Assembly: GCA_039105265.1 (NCBI GenBank) | Contig: JAPFFF010000050.1 | Coordinates: 930,001 to 994,000 of the forward strand | Direction: 5' to 3' | From: Tritrichomonas musculus | Taxonomy: Eukaryota; Parabasalia; Tritrichomonadida; Tritrichomonadidae | Length of the DNA stretch: 64,000 bases | Shown: positions 31,952-42,749 of the stretch, in pieces | How the letters are laid out: each line of letters starts with the position of its first letter | How positions within the stretch are numbered: the first letter of the stretch is position 1 | Position numbers and translations under genes: made by a program | Notes under the pieces: generated by a model | Databases searched by the model: none | Told to the model about the DNA's origin: nothing | The model's input: the letters and a program-made list of their open reading frames with translations, nothing else

Positions 31952-33333
31952 TTAATTCTGTTTCTTCAATTTTCCATAAAACTCGATGGAATCCAAAGCT
32001 AGCAAGCTATGATTCCCAAAGTGGCACCAGCTATTTCCTATTTGCCTAAGCCTAATAAAACGATAAAAATCATTTTTCTCGTCATTTACGTCAAAACTGT
32101 GAACAATGTGAGAGCCATTCAAAGTTGGATCGTTATCGTGTCTATCAATTATTTGCCAATCGTCTCCATTCATTGAACCTTCGACGACCCAATTTCTCAA
32201 ATGTTGGAAATTTGCTGTGTTTCCGAACGATTTTACCAAATAGCTTGACAATTGAACGAGTTTGTCTTTAAAATCGAAACAAATGAAAGTATTGTCGATA
32301 TCTTTTGAATAATAAAAGTTGTTGCTGTGGTAATCAATGATATTCTTTGGATGATAGTCTATATCATCGCTTCCGATTGAATTTGAAGTGATTTCAATCG
32401 TTCCATTATCATGGATATTACTTCCAGTCTCTTCGTTTAAATGGTTCATGATGCCTTTGAATTCATTTTCGCCTTGCTGGTATATGAATTCAAGGAAATC
32501 TTTGCTTGCATTTCCTTTGGAAATTGTATATCTTTGTGCAAATTTTTTGTGTGGATATTTGGTCGAATCAAAATATTACAAATTGATTGCCAAATAATGT
32601 GATTTAGGTCTTCAATATCAAATTCATTGATGAACTTTTCTAGTGTTTCTTTTGATATATTAAAGAATAAAACCGATTCAAATAAAAATGAGTAAGAACG
32701 ATCGTCTTCATATAATGAAAGTATGAAATTCATTAATGAATCTTCATCATTAATTCGTAGTTTCTCATTTTCAATTATTTCTTCGAGAAATTCTAATTTT
32801 AACAGTTTAAAGCGGTCTTTATTAACATTCTCGAAATTTTCGGAAATAAAATCAATCAACTGTTGAATCGATTTTTCATCAATTTTTATTTCTGGGTCTA
32901 TTTCTGTAATATTGGATATTGAAAGTAGACGATCTACAGCATTTTCAGAGTTTATTTCTGAAAAAAATTTTGTTTGGAGTCTGAAATATTCATTAAGGTT
33001 ACCTAATTGATAAAAGTATTCTGAGTAATGTGTTTGGTGATCTGGATCTATTTTAGTTTCTTCGAAAGAAACAAGATTTAGGAAATCTTGAAAATAATCA
33101 TGTTTGGTATCATTTTTAGTAGTAAAAGAAAATTCATTGATGGATTCATCGACATAATGTAGTTTTCTTATATGAGGCGATATAAGGTCAGCAACGATTC
33201 TACTAATTTGATATTTTTTATTATTAACGATAATTGTGAAATCGTTTTCATACTTATCAAAAGGGATGTCTTCTAAACTTTTAAGACTGAGTGAGAAATC
33301 CATATTTTCTTTCTCCATTCTTGTAAAATGCAC
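31952..33333 (-). pseudogene. BTB-like / F5/8C protein gene with one frameshift
   Basis: The upstream frame (33333 to 32446) encodes a BTB-like N-terminus. It has NDFTIIVNNKKYQISRIVADLISPHIRKL (about residues 30-58), then a helical BACK-like region. The downstream frame (32449 to 31952, extending back to about 32545) encodes an intact F5/8C domain, with NWVVEGSMNGDDWQIIDRHD and FYRFIRLRQIGNSWCHFGNHSLLALDSIEFYGKL. The frames meet at a six-T run at 32543-32548; the frame entering the second part reads KKFAQRYTISKGNASKDFLEFIYQQGENEFKGIMNHL. One base in that run separates a full-length protein of about 460 residues from the observed break. Everything else is intact, so a sequencing or assembly error is as likely as a true lesion. 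The family is abundant in trichomonads and likely mediates protein or carbohydrate binding. Confidence 0.72.
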
Positions 33334-34182
33334 CTTTTTTTACATCATTGAAAAATTCTGAATTTACCAATTTTATATTTCAATTGAAAACTTTCTTGTC
33401 AAATTTTTAAATGTGAATGAAATGACGTTGTATCTTTTTAAACCATTTGCCGAAACTTAGAAAAGTTGCATCGATTGAATATGAATTTTATATATATAAG
33501 GCAGCCTATCAGAAATGAAAAAAAGCATTAAATAAAATTGAAAAATGAGAATGACCGTTAAAAGGTTGGTCGAGCAGTTGATCTTTTTTTGAGTTGTTCA
33601 TATAATCACAAATTGAAAGAAAAAACAATCATTTTATTTTGGATTTTTACGGAAAATATTAAAAATGAAATCTTTCAAGAATTTCACAAGTATTTGCATT
33701 TCCTTTCATAAAAAAAATGATAGTAAGAATTTTATTCAACTATTTGAATGGTAATTTTTTTCTTATTGTTTTCTTTTTTTTTTGTGTTATGTACTTAATA
33801 TATTCAAAAAATTATTTTATTTATAAATATTAAAATAGTAATTATACATAAATATTGCTTTTGCAATTTGATTAAGGACAATCAATGAAAATGGGAGATT
33901 CTTAATTTCAAGTAACTCATGATGGATCAAATGATGGTTTAAAAAGATATGCTGATACAATAAGAAAAAACCAGTCAAAATTTAGAATTTATGTAAAATG
34001 GCAGAGAGAGAGATAATCACTTTTTTGAAAAAATTACTGATGCTAATAGCATCATGCTATTAAATCAAATATTGTAACAAATTCAACATACAAAATCATT
34101 TTAAAACAAAATATTTGATATATATGCGTATGGTAATTCTATTTATTCACATAAATTTCAAATTCCAACTAATTTAATCAAA
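33334..34182. other. Spacer between the F5/8C gene and histone H3
   Basis: A/T-rich. A short plus-strand frame around 33920-34015 (LKRYADTIRKNQSKFRIYVKW then a stop) may be a decayed coding fragment of unknown origin. Nothing else is recognised. Confidence 0.4.
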
Positions 34183-34599
34183 TTAATTTCTTTCGCCACG
34201 GATTCTTTGAGCAAGTTGTACATCTCGTTCCATAATAGTTACACGGTTAGCATGAATGGCGCAAAGGTTTGTATCTTCAAATAGCCCCACTAGATATGCT
34301 TCAGATGCTTCTTGTAATGCAGCAATTGCTGATGACTGGAAACGAAGATCACCTCTAAATCCAGATGCAATTTCACGAACTAGACGCTGGAATGGAAGCT
34401 TACGAATTAAAAGTTCTGTACTTTTTTGGTATTTCCTGATTTCTCTGAGAGCAACTGTACCTGGCCTGAAACGATGTTGTTTCTTTGCTCCTTGAGAATC
34501 GACAACTGGTGTCGATTTACGAGCTGCTTTGGCTCCAAGTGATTTACGTGGTGTTTTTCCACCAGTTGATTTACGTGCTGTTTGTTTAGTGCGTGCCAT
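34183..34599 (-). CDS. Histone H3
   Basis: A 138-residue core histone H3. The tail keeps [14 protein letters not shown], so K4, K9, K14, K18, K23 and K27 are all present. It deviates at [19 protein letters not shown] and in the loop [26 protein letters not shown]. The fold core ending [31 protein letters not shown] is canonical. The length is two residues over the usual 136. It packages DNA in the nucleosome. The gene stands alone here, with no H4 partner within the window. Codons are less A/T-extreme than its neighbours, as expected for a highly expressed gene. A 14-bp inverted pair upstream (34652-34665 and 34707-34720) may be regulatory. Confidence 0.98.
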   Translation of the reverse strand: MARTKQTARKSTGGKTPRKSLGAKAARKSTPVVDSQGAKKQHRFRPGTVALREIRKYQKSTELLIRKLPFQRLVREIASGFRGDLRFQSSAIAALQEASEAYLVGLFEDTNLCAIHANRVTIMERDVQLAQRIRGERN

Positions 34600-34651
34600 T
34601 TTAAAAAATGAAATTGTTATATTATTTTTTTCAGCGGCTCATCTGAAATGA

Positions 34652-34720
34652 CATTTTAAACCAAATGGTTTTAATTGTTAAAAAAAAGTATTATTATTCA
34701 AAATACTTTGGTTTAAAATG
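34652..34720. promoter_or_regulatory. Inverted repeat upstream of histone H3
   Basis: CATTTTAAACCAAA at 34652-34665 is the exact reverse complement of 34707-34720. It lies 53-121 bp upstream of the H3 start codon. The placement suggests a paired factor-binding site; there is no direct evidence for this. Confidence 0.4.
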
Positions 34721-36673
34721 GCATAAAAAAAAATATCATTTGGCGGTTATTTTTTTGTTTGTTTTGTTTTTAGATCTTTGAAAAATGATAATAGTAAATA
34801 TTTTTAATTCTTAATATAAATGTGAATTTAAATATGACATTGAATAATAATGATATAAGTATATTTGACTTTCTAAAATTGAGTCTCTCATTTTGTGCTG
34901 AATGAATAAATGAGCTTTTTTTGTTCATCCAAGCAATATCAGTGTTTACCAAATTGTTTTTGAAAACATGGAGAAATCAATTTTAATTCAACTTGAAAAT
35001 TATCAACAAGTTTTGAATACTGAATGAAAAGATTAATTGAAAAATACACACAATTTAAGATGTACAGTAATGAATTTTGAAATTGATTAAACTAAGTCTG
35101 TTTTAATGAATTGGCAATCGAAAACTGAAATCTTCTCACAACTTGATTATCAGAGATGTATAGATCAAGGTCAGTGATTTCTGTATTTTAAAAATTGGTA
35201 CTGCATAATAAAGAGAGCTGGCACACACAATTGCATGAATTTTAAATGATGGAGTATAAAATGAAAAATTTGACTTTTACGATTTCCTCTCTTTTCTAGT
35301 TCTTCTTTATTTCTCGATCATCCAAATGAAAACTAGAAAGAAATTGGTAAATTCCTAATTGTAGCAGAAATATTAAAGAGAACAACAGTGAAACAACTCC
35401 ACATCTCTTTAACAGTTGTTCAGAAGCTCCACAGTTATTGATATCTTTAAAGACTGCTAAAAATTTCACAGTTTGTTAACACAGTTTTCAGCAAGTCTTG
35501 GAAGCCATTTTTTTCAATTTTTATGGACATCCTAAAGGTTTAACTTAAATGATCAATGTCATCTATAATTTGAATTGTAGCCTTGTAAAACATCTATATA
35601 AGTGGTGATAATAATGTTATCTACTCATACTGGGTAAAAACAAACTGTTAATATGATTCTTTAGAAACTGCATTATATATGGCATATACAACTTATTTTG
35701 TGTTATATACGTTAGGCTATGCGTACTAAAAGGGGGCCAAAACTTAACGACACCCAAGATGTCACCAAGGCCATTAATAAATACTTTTTTCACAATTGTT
35801 CACAAAAACAATGGCTATAATTTATCTTATGAAGTATCTCCACTCATATTATTGCAGTTATGGAGTTATATTCGTTATCTACTTGTTAAAGACCTTTAGA
35901 GAACCCAGAACAGGTAAATATAATTGTGGTTGGAGGAGCAAGATGATGAAGTGTATTATCATTAAATTCAAATTCTTGATTTCGAAGATATGTCTTTGAT
36001 GGCACATATATTATATTAGAAGTTGGAGTATTAGTTGAATCCTAATTAATAAGTATATGAAGCTTAGATGATGTTTTAACTTCATTTTTCACTTCCAAAT
36101 AATCGATTCATATTGAAGTTTTGTATTTATTATATTCTATACTCCATCTAAAATGAATATCATTTGTATTAGAATTCTGGAGCAAACAATAAATACTTCC
36201 TATTGCTGCTGTTTTTGTCTCTATTCCTGCTATCGTAGTCTTTAAACTCGTATTCTCAACCTCTAATGTCTCAATTCTGCCTTTAAGTACATCTAGGACC
36301 TCATTTTTTTCATCAACTTTCGGATAAATATTCATAATTTTTCAGGAATATAGCACCAGTGATCACCACAGGGCTGCGCGAAGCCGAATCAGGCTCCTTG
36401 AATTGCTGGATGAATCGGGAAGCCATTTGAACTATATATTTATGCATTATTTAGCAAAAATTGAATATAAAAAAGTATTCAAAAAGTTAAAAAGTTTTCA
36501 AAAAGTGGCGTAGAAAAATACGATTCCCCCCAAAAAAAAATTCTTTATCTAAAATATATTTTATTTGAAAACTTCATTTTATTCTCAATTTGTGATACGA
36601 CCACTAAGAGGAAGTCTAAAATCATTTGTAATGAAAATATAATAAACAATAAAATAATGCTAATTTATATAAT
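34721..36673. other. Spacer with no confident gene
   Basis: About 1.95 kb. The only protein-like frame is a 75-residue minus-strand ORF at 36108-36335 with a short coiled-coil (VLDVLKGRIETLEVENTSLK). It could be a remnant of a coiled-coil protein; support is weak. Nothing else is recognised. Confidence 0.35.
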
Positions 36674-39600
36674 TTATATGAGAGGTTGATCATAAAGTAA
36701 TTTTTCATTCTGGAATATGACATCTCTGTTATTTTTGATTTTAATAATCAGAACAACAATGACCACAACGATTATTATGGAAAAAACAACAATCCCAGAA
36801 ATAATTAGTATTCTATTCAATGAAGAATTTGAATCACTAGAGTCATCAGACTCATCATCATCACTGGAGCTGTCATCGCTTGTTGGCACAACAGTGATTG
36901 GAGTCGGATCAGGAACAGAAGTAATAAATGACGAAGGTGTCAAAGTAGGAACTTCTGTTGGTGTCAAAGTTGGCACTTTTGTTGGAGATGAAGTTGGCAC
37001 TTCTGTTGGAGATGAAGTTGGCACTTTTGTTGGAGATGAAGTTGGAACTTCTGTTGGAGATGAAGTTGGCACTTCTGTTGGAGATGAAGTTGGCACTTTT
37101 GTTGGAGATGAAGTTGGAACTTCTGTTGGTGTCAAAGTTGGCACTTTTGTTGGAGATGAAGTTGGAACTTCTGTTGGTGTCAAAGTTGGCACTTTTGTTG
37201 GAGATGAAGTTGGAACTTCTGTTGGAGATGAAGTTGGCACTTTTGTTGGTGTTGAAGTTGGCGCTTCTGTTTGAGTTGGTTCAATGTGGCGAATCAAGAA
37301 GAGGCCTGCACAGACTGGGTTTTGGCCTGTCTGAGAGATTGTTTGAGGAGTTACAGTGACAAATTCAAATTTAAATCTTTTTCCTCTGACTGGAGATTTG
37401 AATACGAACTGCATTCTTGTCCACGGGTAAACGGGACTTCCTTCGAATGTTGCACACAAAGAAAAGAGATCATTTTGGCCTTCGTTTTGAACGTACACTT
37501 TCATCACAGTCGGAAATCCATTGAAAGTTCTTGACTCTCCCTTTGTGTTATATGCAGAATCGTACAGAAACGCCTCCAAGGAAATTTCCTCACTGAAATC
37601 GAAGACCATCGTGTTATGGAACGTGGCAGAATTGGCCTTGCTTGAAATCCAGAACGAATACTTGTCATTATCGAACAAATTAGACAAAGGATAATTGTCA
37701 AGTCCTTTATCGGCAGTCAACTCAAATTCAGAAGTTGAAATCAAATGAGAATTAACGTACACATCGTCTGCGTAATCACCTTCGACTCCTTTAAACGACA
37801 GAATATCACTCTCGTTCACAGACTCAATGAAAATCAGATTAGAAATGCAAGGATTACGCGAATAACCTTCAATTGTCTGCGTTGAAACTTCGGCAAACTC
37901 CAATTTAAGCTTGTCAATTTTGGCTGGCTTTTTGAGAACGAATTGAATACGAGTGCTTGGATAAACAGGGATTCCAATGAACACTGTATTCAGCTCGAAT
38001 TCAGAACCATCACAACTCGTGTAAACATTCAACACAGAAGGAAATCCTTGGAAGTTTCTGACAGTTCCACTTGTTGAGTAACAAGTGTCATACAAAAAGG
38101 CTTCAATTGTGACAATGTTACTGAATTCAATTGTGATGTTATTGTGGTATGATATGTTGTTGCTTACACTTGAGATGTAATAAGACATGGCATTGTCATC
38201 AAAAGCGTTTGAAAGAGGATGATTTGCTGTTCCTTCATTTGCGGAATAACTGAACAAATTATTCGGAACTCGATGACTTTCAACATAAGAAGCGTTTGCA
38301 TATTTACCAGAAACAGCTTCATTTGAAACCGTTTTATCTTTTGGATACGGCTTGTAATCCTGAACTCTTTCAATGAAATTGAAAGTTAAGTCATAAGTGA
38401 TCAATTGTGTCTGTATGTTCGAGTGCCCAATGTCAGTTGATCTGTAATTGTAGCACGTGACGTTCGCCCAATGCGAACACACATACAAAGGGCCATCGTC
38501 AGAAACAACTCCATCACCATGGCCGTTAAAAGAAGAGACAGAATTTGTTAGCTTGTGATATGTATAACCGTCTGCTGAGTTAGAAGCGTTGTTAAAGATG
38601 ACAAGACTTGGAACAGGCGGTTCAGGTAATGGTGGTTTTCTATACTTATCGGTTAATTTGAATACTTTATAAGCGGTTTCATCCATTTTTTCCAATTTTT
38701 GTAACAAAGAAGATACAAAAGTAGCATTGGATTGATCTCCGTCATTTGGAAAGTCTTTGATCACAGTTGTATTGCCAAAAACACCTTCATTTGGCATCAT
38801 TATGTGAAGACCAGGCATTCGCTGTGTCGACTTCCTCATTTCAGGATTTCCATCAGGAAATCCACTCCCATAATTACCAGAGACACTTCTCCCGTAAGTT
38901 CCCCAACCAGCGAATGCAGGCGCATAGAAGATGACTCCTGCCATGTACTTCTTTGCCCACTCAGAAGTGACGTAATCAGTGATGAAGATCTCGACAAAAC
39001 TAGTGCCTTGACTATGGCCTGTCAAAACTGATTTTTTACCGGTTTCATTGAAATGTTTTTCAATGCCGATTTTGACATCTTCAAAGGTTTCACCAGACAT
39101 CAAAGGATGAAGCATGTAGTTGTAACCAACACCAAACAAGTCTCGATAATGTGTCCAACCTTCTCTGTAAGCACGCTCAATGATTCCAGAGTAACTGTCC
39201 AATCGATCATATTGGCCAATTCTTGAGCTTGTCAAATGAATTCCGGGTGCGAAAGTTGCATGCGACTCATCTTCAGAAAGTTCAACTCTCGTTAGCATCG
39301 CCTTGCATTCATCACTCAGCCAATATTTCGAGTCAGAATCAACAAGCTCATATACATTGCCGAAGTAGATCGAGTAGAAAATGTAGTTCTTCATGTTCGA
39401 AGGACACATCGGCACTTTCTCAGGATCAGTAACAGAGCCGTAAAGAGGGGAGCCTTGAAATCCAGAAGCCATGAAGAGACCGATTTTATTTTCAATTGTT
39501 TTATTGTCAGATTGAATGAAATCAAACAAAGTTTCTATCGTCTTTGAATCAGACAAGGTTTCAGCATGATTTGACGAATCTCTCAAATTCAAGCATTTGG

Positions 39601-40645
39601 CGGTTTTCCATCGGCCACATGCAAATTGGGCCCCTTCAGAAGTAACCGTTCCATCGCCCGGATCCGAATAGATCGACTTCACAATTTTGTTTCTATGCTG
39701 ATAAATTGAATAGGAAACCGTCATTTTAATGTTATCGTTGTAAATGACAAGGGATGGTACCGGCGGTTCTGGTATCGGCTCCTTCAGAAATTTTTCAACG
39801 TGTGCTTTGAAAATTTTTTCTGAGTCATCGTCAACTTTTTCTTGCATTTTCAAAAATTCAAAGGAAAACGATGCATTATGCTGGTCATAGTCGTTATACA
39901 AATTGTATATAACCGTAAAATTTTCAAAAACAACATAATTGGGCATCATGATGTGCAACCCCGGCATCCTCATAACCGTTTTTTTCATTTCATCGGTGGT
40001 TTTGTATGGTGACATGTTTTGATCGTAAAGTTGTGAAAAAGTTGGCCAACCGGCAAATGCAGGCGCAACGAAGACGATAGAGTCAATGTATCGTTCAACC
40101 CAACTTTTTGTGGAGTAATTTGAGACAAAAATTGAAATAAAGCTGGTGCCCTGGCTAAATGAAATTAGAATTGCTTTTTCATGCTTTTTGTTGTAGACTT
40201 CTTCGATCTTTTCTTTAAGTTTGTCGTAGACAAGATTGCTCGTAATCGGATGCAAATAATAATTATATCCAACACTAAAGAGATCTTCGTTGTCTGTGTA
40301 GCCAAGTTCTTTGGCTTTTGAAATTATAGTGCCAAAAGTTGACGAAAGTAGACTGGCTTCACCAATGGGCGAACTATCTGTAATTAATCCTGGTAATTGT
40401 TCAACTTGTCCGGTTGTTGAATTTAGTTGTACTTGTAAAAGTTTGGCAATACAATCGGGATAATTGTTAATTAAAGAATCATTCTTAGCTGTCGCTGTTC
40501 GAATCATCGTTTTGACCATATTTGCTGGACATTCAGGATAAAGTTCGGGCTGAGTTACAGTGCCATAAATTGGTGATTGACCAAATCCAGCAACCAGATA
40601 TAAGGGTTTCAATGATAAAGAATTAGTAAGAAGTAAGAAAAACAT
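36674..40645 (-). CDS. Surface protein with two LCAT-like lipase domains, two discoidin-like domains, Pro/Thr stalk and membrane anchor
   Basis: A 1323-residue type I membrane protein. A short hydrophobic N-terminus (residues 1-12) acts as a likely signal peptide. Two tandem LCAT-like alpha/beta-hydrolase domains follow, about 14-380 and 388-765. Domain 2 has a canonical nucleophile elbow GHSQG (S545) with Asp711 in GHGDG and His741. Domain 1 has SFSQG (S164), with DPGDG (Asp331) and SSNH (His360), so its elbow has lost the first Gly. Two discoidin/F5-8C-like domains follow (about 785-940 and 960-1120). A Pro/Thr/Ser stalk of repeated PTSSPTKVPT and PTSSPTEVPT units follows, then an acidic Ser/Asp stretch, one membrane span (about 1277-1302) and a short cytoplasmic tail. 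LCAT-type enzymes move or release acyl groups from phospholipid. The layout suggests a membrane-tethered, glycosylated enzyme that binds a host or self surface. Confidence 0.85.
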   Translation of the reverse strand: MFFLLLTNSLSLKPLYLVAGFGQSPIYGTVTQPELYPECPANMVKTMIRTATAKNDSLINNYPDCIAKLLQVQLNSTTGQVEQLPGLITDSSPIGEASLLSSTFGTIISKAKELGYTDNEDLFSVGYNYYLHPITSNLVYDKLKEKIEEVYNKKHEKAILISFSQGTSFISIFVSNYSTKSWVERYIDSIVFVAPAFAGWPTFSQLYDQNMSPYKTTDEMKKTVMRMPGLHIMMPNYVVFENFTVIYNLYNDYDQHNASFSFEFLKMQEKVDDDSEKIFKAHVEKFLKEPIPEPPVPSLVIYNDNIKMTVSYSIYQHRNKIVKSIYSDPGDGTVTSEGAQFACGRWKTAKCLNLRDSSNHAETLSDSKTIETLFDFIQSDNKTIENKIGLFMASGFQGSPLYGSVTDPEKVPMCPSNMKNYIFYSIYFGNVYELVDSDSKYWLSDECKAMLTRVELSEDESHATFAPGIHLTSSRIGQYDRLDSYSGIIERAYREGWTHYRDLFGVGYNYMLHPLMSGETFEDVKIGIEKHFNETGKKSVLTGHSQGTSFVEIFITDYVTSEWAKKYMAGVIFYAPAFAGWGTYGRSVSGNYGSGFPDGNPEMRKSTQRMPGLHIMMPNEGVFGNTTVIKDFPNDGDQSNATFVSSLLQKLEKMDETAYKVFKLTDKYRKPPLPEPPVPSLVIFNNASNSADGYTYHKLTNSVSSFNGHGDGVVSDDGPLYVCSHWANVTCYNYRSTDIGHSNIQTQLITYDLTFNFIERVQDYKPYPKDKTVSNEAVSGKYANASYVESHRVPNNLFSYSANEGTANHPLSNAFDDNAMSYYISSVSNNISYHNNITIEFSNIVTIEAFLYDTCYSTSGTVRNFQGFPSVLNVYTSCDGSEFELNTVFIGIPVYPSTRIQFVLKKPAKIDKLKLEFAEVSTQTIEGYSRNPCISNLIFIESVNESDILSFKGVEGDYADDVYVNSHLISTSEFELTADKGLDNYPLSNLFDNDKYSFWISSKANSATFHNTMVFDFSEEISLEAFLYDSAYNTKGESRTFNGFPTVMKVYVQNEGQNDLFSLCATFEGSPVYPWTRMQFVFKSPVRGKRFKFEFVTVTPQTISQTGQNPVCAGLFLIRHIEPTQTEAPTSTPTKVPTSSPTEVPTSSPTKVPTLTPTEVPTSSPTKVPTLTPTEVPTSSPTKVPTSSPTEVPTSSPTEVPTSSPTKVPTSSPTEVPTSSPTKVPTLTPTEVPTLTPSSFITSVPDPTPITVVPTSDDSSSDDDESDDSSDSNSSLNRILIISGIVVFSIIIVVVIVVLIIKIKNNRDVIFQNEKLLYDQPLI
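36940..37270 (-). repeat. Short tandem repeats coding for the Pro/Thr stalk
   Basis: A 24-bp unit (eight codons, PTSSPTEV or PTSSPTKV) is repeated about a dozen times. The repeat also opens long antisense frames, which are not genes. Confidence 0.85.
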
Positions 40646-41123
40646 TTCAATTAATAAACTTTTTTTTTCGATGAATTTTTCAATGATTCATTCTATAAAA
40701 TTCAATAGTCTAGTTTAATTTTGAATAAAAAGCAATAGCTCAAAAATAGGCTTGTAAAGTCTCTATTTTCGATATCGATAATTGATCCATTTCTCTGATA
40801 TCAATAATGAATAAAAATAAAAGATCGATTATCAATATTGAAAATTTTTAAATGTATCAAAATTTTAAAATTTTAAACTTTTTTAAAAATCAAAAAAATC
40901 GAATATTATTGAACATAATATTTTCTTTCACTTATTTATATTATTAATTATAATATTTTAAAATGAAATAACATATACTCACTTCCTTTTAATCCAAGAT
41001 ATCACTGTTCGAAATTTTTTAAAAAATTCAATAAATTGAAAAAAATTGAAATAATGTATTCAATTATCGTTTAATTGTTCTATTATTTTCAATTATTTTT
41101 TTTTTTTACATTTTAGATAAATA
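40646..41123. other. Divergent promoter spacer
   Basis: About 480 bp between the LCAT-like gene (minus) and the copine gene (plus). It is A/T-rich, with a T-run just before the copine ATG. No specific motif is established. Confidence 0.4.
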
Positions 41124-42749
41124 ATGTCCGTTGCATACATGAACAGGCCTATTGACTCTGTTTCTAATTTTGATAATCTTAATGTTAATTTATCTCATCC
41201 AATCATAGAAATACATGTTTCATGCAAAAGTTTAATTAAACTTGATATTGGTAGTGAATCAGATCCGCTCTGCGTTCTTTTTACCAAAGAAAAAGGCAAT
41301 TTTGTTGAATCTCAGCGTACAGAAACCATTTTTAACGATCCCAATCCAAATTTCGTTAAGTCTTTTAAAACATTTTACATATTTGAATCTCATCAACCTC
41401 TTCGTTTTGAAGTATATGATGCTGATTCAAACAATTCATCATTAAAAAAGCATGATTTTATAGGATATGCAGAAACAGACGTTCAATATCTTGTTACAAA
41501 TCTTGAACAAGCATTAACCTTTGAACTGAAAAATGACGAAAAGAATAACAAAAGAGGCCAATTAATTCTTACTGCCCAGCAAACAAGCGAGAGCAACACT
41601 CATCTTCAGGGAGTTCTTCAAGTTGAAAAACTGAAAAAAATGAAAACTTTTTCAAAGAACAATCCGTTCTTTGAAATTTCAAAGCCCTCAGAAAGTGGAC
41701 GATACATTCCAGTCTATCGTTCGGAAGTCAAAAAGAAATGTTACAGTTGCACATTCAAAAAGTTCGTCCTTCCAATTCATGCCCTTGTCAGAAATAATTT
41801 GGAGGACCCCATAACGATAACTTTTTTTGACTACAGAAAAAACAAGACACCTGTAGTTATCGGCAGTTATGAAATGTCAGTTTGCCAATTCATGGAGACG
41901 ATAAGAACGAAACATGAACTGCCAAGTGAAGTGAAAAAAGTTGGCACTTTTTGGTTCAATTCACTGGAGGTTGTTCAAATTCCAACTTTTGCTGACTATT
42001 TAAAAAGTGGGCTTCAATTGAATATGATAACCGCTATTGACTTCACCTCATCAAATGGTGAACCGAAATATGAGAGTTCACTTCACTACATCTCTAAAAG
42101 TGGCAACAAATTGAACCAATACCAACAAAGCATTTTATCAGTTGGATCGATTTTGACAAAATATGATTCTGACCAAAAATTTGCGGTTTATGGTTTTGGC
42201 GGTTATTTTAATAAAAAGGTCAATATGTGCTTCCCACTTACTTTTGACGAAGATAACGTCGAGGTTCACGGACTCGATGGAATTTTAGATGCCTACCAAA
42301 ATTCGTTAACAAAAGTCAAGTTGTATGGACCGACGAATTTTAGTCCTGTTATTGAAAGGGCTACGAGGATTGCTGTTCAGAGTTTTGAAAAGTCCAAAAC
42401 TTACACAATTCTGCTCATTCTGACAGATGGCTGCATATGCGACATGCCGAAAACTATCGACGCAATTGTCGAGGCGTCAGATAAGCCAATAAGCATCATC
42501 ATCATCGGAGTCGGAAGCGGAGACTTCTCAAATATGGACACATTGGATGCTGATGAGAAACCTCTGAAGTCGAAGCATGGCGGTTTGATGAAGAGAGACA
42601 TTGTGCAATTTGTCCCTTTTGATGACTTCAAAAATAGAAGCGATGCAGCATTGGAGAATGAAGTCTTGGCAGAGGTTCCAAGACAGGTTCATGAGTTTTG
42701 CTCCACGCATGGCTTCATACCAAAATTGAATAAGAACGATATCATTTAA
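41124..42749 (+). CDS. Copine (C2-C2-vWA protein)
   Basis: A 541-residue protein with the copine layout. The first C2 domain spans about residues 25-145 (EIHVSCKSLIKLDIGSESDPLCVLF and DPNPNFVKSF). The second spans about 155-290. The copine vWA domain runs from about 300, where AIDFTSSNGEP gives a MIDAS-like DxTxS. Its later blocks are KLYGPTNFSPVIERA, YTILLILTDGCICD and SIIIIGVGSGDFSNMDTLDAD. Copines bind membranes in a calcium-dependent way through C2 domains and recruit partners through the A domain. Length and order are normal for the family and there is no lesion. It is preceded by a T-run spacer. Intracellular and peripheral membrane location is inferred from the family. Confidence 0.95.
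   Translation: MSVAYMNRPIDSVSNFDNLNVNLSHPIIEIHVSCKSLIKLDIGSESDPLCVLFTKEKGNFVESQRTETIFNDPNPNFVKSFKTFYIFESHQPLRFEVYDADSNNSSLKKHDFIGYAETDVQYLVTNLEQALTFELKNDEKNNKRGQLILTAQQTSESNTHLQGVLQVEKLKKMKTFSKNNPFFEISKPSESGRYIPVYRSEVKKKCYSCTFKKFVLPIHALVRNNLEDPITITFFDYRKNKTPVVIGSYEMSVCQFMETIRTKHELPSEVKKVGTFWFNSLEVVQIPTFADYLKSGLQLNMITAIDFTSSNGEPKYESSLHYISKSGNKLNQYQQSILSVGSILTKYDSDQKFAVYGFGGYFNKKVNMCFPLTFDEDNVEVHGLDGILDAYQNSLTKVKLYGPTNFSPVIERATRIAVQSFEKSKTYTILLILTDGCICDMPKTIDAIVEASDKPISIIIIGVGSGDFSNMDTLDADEKPLKSKHGGLMKRDIVQFVPFDDFKNRSDAALENEVLAEVPRQVHEFCSTHGFIPKLNKNDII

Noticed and set aside
36717-37359. Long plus-strand frames of Gly/Val/Thr or Leu/Lys repeats
   Set aside because: They are antisense shadows of the short repeats coding for the Pro/Thr stalk of the LCAT-like surface protein.
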